Positions 11,246 through 19,711 of a stretch of 21,766 bases of DNA are shown in pieces; the first letter of the stretch is position 1, and each line of letters starts with the position of its first letter. Under the pieces are notes generated by a model. The model made no database searches, was not told where the DNA came from, and saw only the letters and a list, made by a program, of their open reading frames with translations. The stretch is taken from IMG/VR virus record IMGVR_UViG_3300030099_006531, positions 1 to 21,766 of that record; one strand, written 5' to 3'. This DNA is from a virus. The position numbers and the translations under genes were made by a program.

Positions 11246-14119
11246 ATGGCTGATTTTGATATTGAACAATTTAAGGAACAAGAAGCAGCTGCAGAAAAAC
11301 TTAAAGAGCTATACGATAAAATAGAAGAAAAAAATATAGATATCAATAGCGCTCTTGAATTCCAATTAGAAAATCAAAAAAGAGTGATTGATGCCTTAAG
11401 AGAGGAAATGGGCGCCCAGGCTGATTTGCTTAGAATGAGCGAGTTACAACAGAAAACTCTTGAAGATGTTCTTGCAAGAGAAGAAGACAAACTGAGATTG
11501 TCCAAAGAGCTTCAAAGATTACAGAAAGCTGAGAAAGTGGGTCTAGACCAACAACAACAGCAGCGATTAGCAGAATTAAAAACAATAGAAAAAAGTCTTG
11601 TTTTAGACAAAGAAGAACTAAAAGAGTTAGAAAAACAAGTTAAAACCTTAAAAGCTAAAAACAAAGAACTTGATAAAATTAACGCCACTCAGAAAAATGT
11701 CGATGCATTACTAGAAAGAGAGTTTAAGCAAAGAACAGGCTTAGTAACATCTTCTCAAAGCCTTGCGCAAGAAATGGCGCGTATCGCAGTGGAAGGTGGG
11801 AATTCTATGGAGTTCCTTAATGGTGCGGCTCAAAACATGAACGCTCAATTAACAAAAGCGAATTTGCTTAATTCAGCTATGGCAAAAATGGGAGAGCTAG
11901 GTCAACAATTTAATAGCACGATGTTAGACACCAATGGTTTGTTAATGGAAATGTCGCAAGCTGATATTCGATTTGTTAGAGATACGGGATTAACCAGAGA
12001 ATTAGGAAACGAAGTTAGAAACTTACGTTTTGATTTTAATGCAATCAAGTTTACGGCCGCAGAAACAGATCAAGCTTTTAGAGGATTAACACAATCCTTT
12101 ACAGACTTTACAGAAGTTACACCAAACACAAGGAGAGAATTAACTGAGAATGCAGCAGTATTAGAACGCTTTGGAGTCCAATCAGACACCACCGGTAAAT
12201 CACTTGATGGCTTTACAAAAGCAATGGGAAAAACACCACAAGCTGCAATGAAATCAACAAAGGAAATGGTTAAATTCGCTAGGGCACTCGGAGTAGGTCC
12301 TAACAAGTTACTAGGCGATTTAAATCAAAACTTTGAGATTTTCGCAGAGTTTGGAATGAAAAAAGGTGTAGAGGTATTTAAAAAGCTACAAACGGCAGCA
12401 AAGCAAACTGGTATTGAGTTCGGTAAGCTTACTGGCATAATCGACAAGTTTGATCAAAGTATAGAGGGCACAATGGAAGCCGCAGGTGATTTAAACTTCT
12501 TCCTTGGCGGCCCTTTTATAAACTCGATGGAACTTCTAGAAGCCGAAGGACCAGAGAAATTTGAGATCTTAAGAAGCGCCGTTGAAGCTAGTGGTAAATC
12601 TTTTGATCAATTTGGTCGTTTTCAAAAGCGAGCTATTGCCGGTATATTAAGCACGGACGTTGAAACTGCCGCACGTATGTTTAAAGGAACTGCAGGAGAC
12701 ATTGATGCCGCAACAGCAGCTGTAGATGGACAGGCTGCAAAAATGCAAAGCTTGAACAAGGAGGCAAAAAATCTAACAACACTTCAAGAGGAAGAGACAC
12801 TAGTGCGAGAAGCACAAGCAGCTGCAATGAAAGATTTTGCAAAAGCTATAGAGGGAGTGAATAGATTAATCCTCGAATTAAAACAAACGTTTGCACCTCT
12901 TGTGGTTACTCTCGGAGCCGTAGCCACCGCTGCCGGCACGCTTTTTAATGGTTTTATGATGTATAAAACTTTATTTGGTGGAGGAGGCGCTATAAAAGAA
13001 ACTGCCGATGCAGTTCAAGAAATTGGTGATAATCTTGAAGTGGTGAAAGACCTTGGGGAAGAGGCGCTAGACCCATTAGAAAATGCCGCTCAAAGTGCAT
13101 TTGACGAATTTAAAGTAAAAGCCAAGGATGCTTTTGAAAGCTTTGGAGAAAAACTAAGTGGGATGGGTAAAAATGCAGGCAAAAAATTTGGCGAAATGAA
13201 AGACGCCGTGAGTGATTTTGGTAGCAAAGCCTTTGAAACCGCGAAAGGTGTCGGCAACGCATTTATGAAAAGTGCTGGTGGGATGCTCAAGAGTTTTGGA
13301 GGCGCTATATCCAAGGTCGCGGGCGGCTTTGTTAAAATGGCTGGGCAAGGAATAGCAGCGGCCGGAAAAATATTGGCTAGCTTTGTTACTTCTGCAGTCG
13401 GCACGCTTACAGCTTGGGTAACAGCCCAAGGAGGTTTTATGGCCGCGGCCAGCGCAATGATTGCAGCTGCAGCTCCGATTGTATTACCAATATTAGCAAT
13501 AGGCGCAGCTATCGCCGGCATTGTTATTTTTTGGGATGAACTCGTAGGTGCTTTTAGTACTGGTTTTGATTTTTTGAAAGATGCTTTTTCTGGGTATTTA
13601 GGCTTTATTAAGAGTGGTTTTAAAATGTTTTTACATGGTATGGTTATATTTGCTGAAGTTATAGCTCACGCTCTAACACTTCCGTTTACAGCCATTGTAG
13701 AGGGTGCCGCGGCAGTAATTGATCTTATACCTGGAATGGATAGTGCTGCCGACGCAGCGAGATCTTTTTCACCGGGACGAATAATAAGAACTTACGCTAG
13801 TGAAATACACGCATCAATTGATTCTTTTGAAAAGGGTACTGATGGCACTAAAGGAGGCGCATTTATTGCTGGTGATTCTACCACTGGTCCCGCGAAGCCC
13901 GAAATGGTTGTTGCACCGCCAATGAGTAGTGTGATTAATAATAAAAACCTAGAAACACTCGCTTCGCTAATACAAAACAACAACCAATCTGCCGGTACCG
14001 GACCAGTTAAAGATGCAAATATCAATGTAACGCTGAAGTTGGGTGAAAGAGAAATCGCCTCAATGACCGAAAAAATGACCAAAAAAACTGTAATGGAACT
14101 TTTAGGTCAAGGTAGATAA
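11246..14119 (+). CDS. Tail tape measure protein
   Basis: Sets tail length by running through the tube during assembly. Domain order: a long charged coiled coil at about 8-160 with a glutamine run (DQQQQQRLAE near 101-110); an alpha-helical middle (160-545) including GDLNFFLGGPFINS at 414-427; a first hydrophobic segment at about 549-578; a Gly/Phe/Lys amphipathic repeat region at 612-700 (units such as GKKFGEMKDAVSDFGSKAFE); a strongly hydrophobic alanine-rich block at 705-766 (AAAPIVLPILAIGAAIAGIV) and another at 794-828; then a Gly/Asn-rich linker and a C-terminal helix. This is standard tape measure architecture. At 957 aa the usual 0.15 nm per residue gives a tail near 140 nm (inference). 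The ribosome binding site AAGGA (11232-11236) overlaps the preceding stop. T4 uses gp29 (590 aa) for this job, and no gp29 sequence match was evident. Confidence 0.87.
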   Translation: MADFDIEQFKEQEAAAEKLKELYDKIEEKNIDINSALEFQLENQKRVIDALREEMGAQADLLRMSELQQKTLEDVLAREEDKLRLSKELQRLQKAEKVGLDQQQQQRLAELKTIEKSLVLDKEELKELEKQVKTLKAKNKELDKINATQKNVDALLEREFKQRTGLVTSSQSLAQEMARIAVEGGNSMEFLNGAAQNMNAQLTKANLLNSAMAKMGELGQQFNSTMLDTNGLLMEMSQADIRFVRDTGLTRELGNEVRNLRFDFNAIKFTAAETDQAFRGLTQSFTDFTEVTPNTRRELTENAAVLERFGVQSDTTGKSLDGFTKAMGKTPQAAMKSTKEMVKFARALGVGPNKLLGDLNQNFEIFAEFGMKKGVEVFKKLQTAAKQTGIEFGKLTGIIDKFDQSIEGTMEAAGDLNFFLGGPFINSMELLEAEGPEKFEILRSAVEASGKSFDQFGRFQKRAIAGILSTDVETAARMFKGTAGDIDAATAAVDGQAAKMQSLNKEAKNLTTLQEEETLVREAQAAAMKDFAKAIEGVNRLILELKQTFAPLVVTLGAVATAAGTLFNGFMMYKTLFGGGGAIKETADAVQEIGDNLEVVKDLGEEALDPLENAAQSAFDEFKVKAKDAFESFGEKLSGMGKNAGKKFGEMKDAVSDFGSKAFETAKGVGNAFMKSAGGMLKSFGGAISKVAGGFVKMAGQGIAAAGKILASFVTSAVGTLTAWVTAQGGFMAAASAMIAAAAPIVLPILAIGAAIAGIVIFWDELVGAFSTGFDFLKDAFSGYLGFIKSGFKMFLHGMVIFAEVIAHALTLPFTAIVEGAAAVIDLIPGMDSAADAARSFSPGRIIRTYASEIHASIDSFEKGTDGTKGGAFIAGDSTTGPAKPEMVVAPPMSSVINNKNLETLASLIQNNNQSAGTGPVKDANINVTLKLGEREIASMTEKMTKKTVMELLGQGR

Positions 14120-14127
14120 TTAATAAT

Positions 14128-14883
14128 ATGAGTAGTGAAATATCATCGGTAGAAATAAAAGCATTGCATGTCAACAGAACTGTTAAATTTGCCTGCGCTA
14201 AATTGACTATAAAGCAAAATTTTAAGCCAAACTGGAACTCTGAACCAGCCTATGGTAAAATGGACAATATAGCGACTTATGCCAATACAACAAGAAATGT
14301 TTCTTTTTCTTTTACTTGTTTAGCAAAACAAGAAAATGCGGCCGCAACATTAAAAAACGATATAGACACTTTTGTGCAGATGCAATATCCGCTTTATACT
14401 GCAGCAGACCAAGGTAGAGTGTTAAGGGCGCCGCCATTTTTTAAAATAAGGAGCTTAAATGGAAAGCTGTATAATGACTTTGAAGGGTACATAGAATCAT
14501 TTGATATTGTTCCCGGCTCAGAAGGTGGCACCACACCGCTTATTATTAATGCTGGAGGTCGACAGGTTTTTGCTGAAAGAAGATATGATATAACTATTGG
14601 TTTAACCGTAATGCATTCTGATAATCCTGGGTTTATAGATCAAAATAACTTTAGTGGCGACGAAGGTTTTTATTTTTCTTCAGGCGATAGCGTTCCGAGG
14701 CCAAAACCAATTGATGTAGGTGGGCTGGTCGACTCAGGAGTCGCCGCCATAGAAGGCACCGTGCAAGGACTCAGAGAGCAATTAGGTGCTTATAGTAGTA
14801 CGTATAATAATGGCATCGATGCAGCGAGGAATGCTGCGGCTGCAGCGGCCGACTTGTTGACCCAGATTCCAGATGATGAGTGA
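14128..14883 (+). CDS. Baseplate tube-initiator / hub-lining type protein
   Basis: Probably a baseplate protein that bridges hub and tail tube. The visible pattern is one seen in gp48/gp54-like and similar proteins: AYGKMDNIATYANTTRNVSF (41-60) forming a tube-type strand, APPFFKIRSL (101-110) leading to GYIESFDIVP (120-129), and RRYDITIGLTVMHSDNPGF (151-169), the V-H-x-x-x-P-G turn. The last 50 residues are alanine-rich and helical, ending acidic (IPDDE). The gene follows the tape measure by 8 bases with only a weak ribosome binding site, so its translation is likely coupled. It precedes a small LysM-like gene, the usual partner arrangement in contractile-tail clusters. It could instead be the second inner-tube ring protein. 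Exact T4 equivalence is uncertain. Confidence 0.65.
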   Translation: MSSEISSVEIKALHVNRTVKFACAKLTIKQNFKPNWNSEPAYGKMDNIATYANTTRNVSFSFTCLAKQENAAATLKNDIDTFVQMQYPLYTAADQGRVLRAPPFFKIRSLNGKLYNDFEGYIESFDIVPGSEGGTTPLIINAGGRQVFAERRYDITIGLTVMHSDNPGFIDQNNFSGDEGFYFSSGDSVPRPKPIDVGGLVDSGVAAIEGTVQGLREQLGAYSSTYNNGIDAARNAAAAAADLLTQIPDDE

Positions 14884-14905
14884 TTTAATATTATTGGAGA
14901 AATAA

Positions 14906-15247
14906 ATGGCGATATCTAGATACAAAAAGTCTAAAATTACAACTGTAGGAGGAGGTGCCTATAAAGAGATATTAAAAAATAGACCTAAAAAAAATATAGT
15001 CGCATTAATATTTGAACAGTTTAAAGAGTTAAAAGTTTCAGAGATCGCTGGTCTTGCACTAGAAACACATGTCTGGGGGCCTTCTGATAGATTTTTTAAA
15101 TTATCAAATAAATATTACGGCACTCCTCTTTATTGGTGGGTAATAGCATATTTTAATCAAACGCCGCTTGAAGCAGATGTAAAAGTGGGTCAAAAAATGT
15201 TAATTCCTGTTCCACTAGAGCGAATATTAGAAGTTATGGATTATTAA
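14906..15247 (+). CDS. LysM-like baseplate protein (gp53-like role)
   Basis: The second half of this 113-aa protein is a LysM-type module: WGPSDRFFKLSNKYYGTPLY (57-76), then WWVIAYFNQTPLE, a glycine turn and the closing MLIPVPLERI. In contractile-tail phages such modules bind baseplate or tube neighbours rather than cell wall, as in T4 gp53 (which has YGNPQLYWVLL at the equivalent site) or the XkdP and P2 X type proteins. The first 15 residues are basic. There is no signal peptide, which argues against a secreted wall-binding enzyme. GGAG lies before the ATG. It sits between the tube-initiator type gene and the large hub-like gene, matching a wedge or hub-tube joint. Which T4 gene it replaces is not settled. 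Confidence 0.72.
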   Translation: MAISRYKKSKITTVGGGAYKEILKNRPKKNIVALIFEQFKELKVSEIAGLALETHVWGPSDRFFKLSNKYYGTPLYWWVIAYFNQTPLEADVKVGQKMLIPVPLERILEVMDY

Positions 15248-15256
15248 TTTTAAAAA

Positions 15257-18200
15257 ATGTCAGACGAAACAAAAAAACAAGATAGTGCTATTCAACAGAA
15301 AAGCTTAAACGCAAATAATCAAAAGAATGAAGAGGTGAAACTAGACCCATTGGCCTTTGCACCTCAGATTTTTTTATTAGATTTGTTTTCAGAGGACTCT
15401 GGGATATCTGGATTAAAACTACAAAAAACACCAAATAGCGCTAATAAATTTTCTCCAAATGTTCCCAAATTACAAGAAGGCCAGCTAGACAGAGTTAATT
15501 CAATTTTAGATCTTAATTTTAAAAAGATTGCAGATTTTATTAATACAATTCCTACAAATGAGATAGCACAGTTAGTGCCTGAAATTAATATGTTTATAAT
15601 AGATAGTCTGGAACCATCGAGGCAACTTCAAATTCCACTATCAGACCCTGCAACTTTAAACAAATCACAAATGGGTTCTTTAGGATATTATTCAGGCAAT
15701 ACAATTGGGCTATCCAGTATGGAAATGACTCTGGATGGCAATAGAAATCCTGCTTTTAATAAAGCATATCTAGTCAAGATGAATTTTGTTCTAGATTCTA
15801 TAAATACATTTACAGATCCTATACCGGGTGGTAATGAATTTGGTGGTTTAACATATGCTGATATTTTTAGGTCTGGAGGTAGCCCGGGATCATTAAATGA
15901 TAGATTCTTCATCAAGCTTGCGATATCACATGCCGCATCACCGAACAATAATATATTAGAAAAATATGGCTTACACTCAGATGACATGACTTTTTCACTT
16001 TCTTTAACCTTAAGAGAAAGTACTTTTGGAGTTGGAGAGAATTTAAAAACAACAGTTGATGTCACGTTTACTGGATATGAAGAAAATCTTTATGAAAGAA
16101 AAGATTTATTTGATTTTCTCTCTTTGGATCTTAGATCAGCAAAAGTTGAGTTAAAAAACAAAATTAACAAAGCTAAAAATACATTTTCACTAGCTAAAGC
16201 AACCGCAGAGGAAAGAGCAAAAAAATTCACAGAAATTGCAAAAGAAAACTATGATCAAGAGTTCAAAGATGCAAATAATAAATTTGCTAGCAAATATTTT
16301 GGAGGAGATGCGGCAGCTGCCAAGAATTATTTAAAATACTACAAAAACCCAAGAGACGCACAGCGCCGCAGCGGAGTCGCTGAGAATAGTGAAAAAAGCA
16401 AGTTGGCTCAGACCATATATAAAGATGTCCTCAGTTATAAGAAACGAAGTGATATCCGGCAATCAGGTAAAGGAGGTTACTTTTCCTTTATTCAGCTTGC
16501 GGCCGCAGCCGATGATTTAACTTATGATATTCCAGAAAGATTTAAGACCTTTAATAACGGCATTGAAATTGAAAAAAATAACGCTATAGGTAAAGCAAAA
16601 GCTGATTTTGATAGAATTAATAATGTAGAGAAAGCCAAGTTAGACAATATTAGAATGAATGAGATATCTAGAGTGCTAGAAACAGCTTTTTTTGGAAAAG
16701 AATACTATGATGCTGGTATTATAAAAACAATACAAGTTACTTCTGAGCAATTACAAAACTACTTTCGAAAACAAAAGGATGGTGGTTTTTCGCCTGAAAA
16801 CAGTATAAAAACTTTAGAAGGAACAGACAGCAAAGATGCTGCAAACGTTAAAGAGAGTACGCCCAATCCCACACAGAACACTATAACTCCAAACGAACCA
16901 GATCACAAAAAAATAGAAGAGGTAAAAGAAAATTTAAAAAAGAAAGACGCAGAGATTGCTAGAAAAGAAACAATTTTTAATGTTCAAAATATAAAACAAG
17001 AAGATTATGAGAAAGACGATTCGTATAAAAAATTAATAGAGGAAAAGAACAACCTTCAACAACAATTAAAGGACATAACACAATTTTCTCAGACACTCGG
17101 TGGCTCAGTTCAAGATATTTTAGATAAATTAAATAATTACAAACAGTTTGATTATATTCTTTTAGGTGATTTACTGAGGTTGACTTTTAATAAACTTTTT
17201 GATAATATTTTAATGGATCAAACAAAAGACACTGGCACCGGTGGCTTTGAAGTGGCGTTCAACGCTCTAAATGTCGCCAATAAATTTGCTGGCAATGTTC
17301 AAACAAAAATACTAAGTAGAACAAGATTACTATTAACTGATATAGTCATCCCAAAAGCTGGTCAGACCAATATAAATATTACTAGAAATTTGTTTGATAT
17401 GCCAATATCAGTTAAAAATTTAAAATTTTTATTCGCTGATAAAATATTTGGAAAATCTAAAAACAATTATACTCTTTTTGAACTTATCGGTGATATCGCA
17501 AACTTAATTTCTGTTTCTTTTCAAAATAAAGCAATATTATTAAACGATACAAGTCCGAAAAGAAAATATTCAATACACAAAGCATCATATAGTTTAAAAG
17601 GAGAAAATCCCAATTTTACAATTATATCAAGTAAATATAAAACACCAGATCTAAAGCACGGAGTTGTTATTTATTTTAGATCAACTGAAGAAAACTTTAA
17701 AAGAGACACAAGTTATTCATCAAATGTTGACAATAAAATTCCTCATCTTTATTTTGGAGGATATGATCGCGGCGCCGTAAAAAAAGTAGAATTAACATTG
17801 CATCAAAAAGACAATATGCAATTAGCTGTGATGGAGAGTTTGGGAGGGACTGCAGGAAAAATAATACCAGCTTTTTTTAAAAGCAGGGCTACTCTTATAG
17901 CATGTCCGATATTTCATTTAGGAATGGAATATTATGTTGCAACACCAACAATTAATTCTCAAGGAGAGAACCCTTGGTTGTATTCTGAAGGTTATTATGG
18001 TGTGAATAGTGTTACGCATAGCTATAGGGCCGGCGGCCCGTTTGAAACTGTAGTTGAGGGTATGCGATTAAATTCAAAACAAGATACAAAAGACAAGACA
18101 GCGCCCATTAAAGTTTTAACTGCTGATGAAGCAAAAAAACTAGCCTTGCAAAATATTGAAGATGGTGGCGTGCTTGATGAATATGAAATGCTTAGACAAC

Positions 18201-18301
18201 AACTTTATATGAAAGATCTAAACAGAAGCGTCACCGAAGCGCTCGAAAGGACTAAAAAGCAAGAGCTAAAAGAAGATGAAGAAGGCTTATTCGGGCTGTG
18301 A
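15257..18301 (+). CDS. Large baseplate protein with hub-like C-terminal domain
   Basis: A 1014-aa virion protein. The N-terminal 25 residues are polar. Residues 30-290 are beta-rich with two strand sets ending VDVTFTGYEENLYERKDLFD (267-286). Residues 295-470 are Lys/Ala/Glu-rich and helical, and 548-608 form a strong coiled coil (IEEVKENLKKKDAEIARKE, then EEKNNLQQQL). The C-terminal 660-940 region has a pattern I associate with large phage hub or D-type proteins: HLYFGGYDRGAVKKVELTL (830-848), a CPIFHLGMEYYV segment (883-894), and GYYGVNSVTHSYRAGGPFET (912-931). No lysozyme or peptidase motif was found. The start has little ribosome binding signal and follows the LysM-like stop by 9 bases, so coupling is likely. 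Role in the baseplate hub or arm is inference from these patterns and position. It could equally be an injected or wedge protein. Confidence 0.7.
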   Translation: MSDETKKQDSAIQQKSLNANNQKNEEVKLDPLAFAPQIFLLDLFSEDSGISGLKLQKTPNSANKFSPNVPKLQEGQLDRVNSILDLNFKKIADFINTIPTNEIAQLVPEINMFIIDSLEPSRQLQIPLSDPATLNKSQMGSLGYYSGNTIGLSSMEMTLDGNRNPAFNKAYLVKMNFVLDSINTFTDPIPGGNEFGGLTYADIFRSGGSPGSLNDRFFIKLAISHAASPNNNILEKYGLHSDDMTFSLSLTLRESTFGVGENLKTTVDVTFTGYEENLYERKDLFDFLSLDLRSAKVELKNKINKAKNTFSLAKATAEERAKKFTEIAKENYDQEFKDANNKFASKYFGGDAAAAKNYLKYYKNPRDAQRRSGVAENSEKSKLAQTIYKDVLSYKKRSDIRQSGKGGYFSFIQLAAAADDLTYDIPERFKTFNNGIEIEKNNAIGKAKADFDRINNVEKAKLDNIRMNEISRVLETAFFGKEYYDAGIIKTIQVTSEQLQNYFRKQKDGGFSPENSIKTLEGTDSKDAANVKESTPNPTQNTITPNEPDHKKIEEVKENLKKKDAEIARKETIFNVQNIKQEDYEKDDSYKKLIEEKNNLQQQLKDITQFSQTLGGSVQDILDKLNNYKQFDYILLGDLLRLTFNKLFDNILMDQTKDTGTGGFEVAFNALNVANKFAGNVQTKILSRTRLLLTDIVIPKAGQTNINITRNLFDMPISVKNLKFLFADKIFGKSKNNYTLFELIGDIANLISVSFQNKAILLNDTSPKRKYSIHKASYSLKGENPNFTIISSKYKTPDLKHGVVIYFRSTEENFKRDTSYSSNVDNKIPHLYFGGYDRGAVKKVELTLHQKDNMQLAVMESLGGTAGKIIPAFFKSRATLIACPIFHLGMEYYVATPTINSQGENPWLYSEGYYGVNSVTHSYRAGGPFETVVEGMRLNSKQDTKDKTAPIKVLTADEAKKLALQNIEDGGVLDEYEMLRQQLYMKDLNRSVTEALERTKKQELKEDEEGLFGL

Positions 18302-18398
18302 TCAATATTGTTTCTCTTCAGACAAAAGAACTCTAGGGCAGAGATTTCTTGCTAACAATGCTTTAAAAAAATAATAAACTTGGAGACTAATTATTTTT

Positions 18399-19688
18399 AT
18401 GCCTAGAGATATTCTTATAGTACCACACGCCAGAAATAAATTACCAGCAGATTCCCTTTTCACTCAAAGACGCTATTATGCTCTGGACCCAAAAGTATAT
18501 CCAACAGAAGGTATTCCAAAGCCTGTTGACACTTGGATAGAAAAACCAATGTGGGGAAAAGTAGATATTAAAAATAGATTTGTTTATGCCGATGTTGATT
18601 CTTTGCTGCCTATAGGCAATAATATTTCAGTTATAAATTTTGTGGCTGATGCCTATAGGGATATGGTTAGTTTCGTTTTAAACGCCAGCTTATCATTAAG
18701 GACTTGTATGACTTCTATTGTAGATGTTACAAGTCCAGTTAAAGGTTATGAAGATCTTGTCTCAAACTACCATGGCTACTTTAATGAGAAATTAGAGATA
18801 GCGTTTGTTGATAATTATCTTTCTCAACAAAGTAAAAATGAAATAAAATCATTTAAAGATTATATGAAGTTATACTTAGAATTTGCAAAAAAAAACAACA
18901 CTTATCCTCATACGATGACTGGGCTTTTATCTTCTGCAAATTCTAGCAATAGAACAAGTGGTTTGATTATTGAATTCGAATCACAATATAGATATGATGA
19001 TGACTCACAAAAATGGTATCATTTTTTATCTAGTGATTTTTTTAAAGACTACGTTCGTATTGCAGGGCTTAATGGTTTTTATGTAAATAAGAATATTCCA
19101 TGGTCAATAGCTGCAAACTTAAATTCAATTTATATGAAAGCTAAAATGAAAAAATATGGAATAGAATCAGCCGAAGAAAATTTTAATGTTAATTGTATAC
19201 AGTCAGAATATATTTCTTATGAATCTTTTAAAAAATATATGTTCTATGCATATTATTCTTTAATAACTTTTCAACCAAAAATAGAAAAATTGAGTGTCCA
19301 AAATTGTATTGCTAGTAAAATATTTGATTCCAAATTTAAAACAAAAAGACAAGTTATAACAAGACCAACTGAGTTTGAAAATGTATCGACTGCCACTTTT
19401 GATGAATTTGTTTCTATATATCCAGAAAGTTATTTTATAGAAAATTATATAAACTTAAGATTAATAGAATCAAAAATAAATTTAAGCTCAAAAGAAAAAA
19501 TGAGTTTAATGCGCCAAGTCGTAAGTGAAATTAAAAAAGGCGATACTTTTGATGCAATGCTGGTTTTTTCTGATTATATCGCCAAAAAGTTTACATCGCC
19601 GGGATTGTCTCGCCGCGACAGAGCCTCACAAGATAAAGTCAATGAAACGCAGCCAACACCCTCTCAAAATAATACCTTGACTTATTAA
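18399..19688 (+). CDS. Probable virion structural protein of unknown role
   Basis: A 429-aa protein not assigned to a known function. A 97-base gap with no clear terminator separates it from the hub-like gene. Visible features are MPRDILIVPHARNKLP at the start, HTMTGLLSSANSSNRTSGL near 170-188 leading to IIEFESQYRYDD, FFKDYVRIAGLNGFYVNKNI around 214-233 followed by PWSIAANLNS, and a helical C-terminal third. The combination of a SGL-I-E strand and a G-F-V-(D/N)KN-PW motif recurs, as I recall, in large uncharacterised proteins of T4-like marine phages, but I cannot verify this. The last 30 residues are polar and disordered. GGAGA lies 12 bases before the ATG, rather far. Position between baseplate and polymerase genes suggests a tail or baseplate accessory part. 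Confidence 0.6.
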   Translation: MPRDILIVPHARNKLPADSLFTQRRYYALDPKVYPTEGIPKPVDTWIEKPMWGKVDIKNRFVYADVDSLLPIGNNISVINFVADAYRDMVSFVLNASLSLRTCMTSIVDVTSPVKGYEDLVSNYHGYFNEKLEIAFVDNYLSQQSKNEIKSFKDYMKLYLEFAKKNNTYPHTMTGLLSSANSSNRTSGLIIEFESQYRYDDDSQKWYHFLSSDFFKDYVRIAGLNGFYVNKNIPWSIAANLNSIYMKAKMKKYGIESAEENFNVNCIQSEYISYESFKKYMFYAYYSLITFQPKIEKLSVQNCIASKIFDSKFKTKRQVITRPTEFENVSTATFDEFVSIYPESYFIENYINLRLIESKINLSSKEKMSLMRQVVSEIKKGDTFDAMLVFSDYIAKKFTSPGLSRRDRASQDKVNETQPTPSQNNTLTY

Positions 19689-19711
19689 TTGTATTACGAT
19701 AGAATCCCACC

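Noticed and set aside
13090-13521. 143-codon open frame on the - strand
   Set aside because: It lies wholly antisense to the alanine- and glycine-rich region of the tape measure gene. Its proline/alanine/leucine composition is what reading that DNA backwards gives.
18320-18350. Imperfect hairpin (aagaa/ttctt with interruptions) after the hub-like gene
   Set aside because: The stem is interrupted and AT-only and no T run follows, so I do not call it a terminator.
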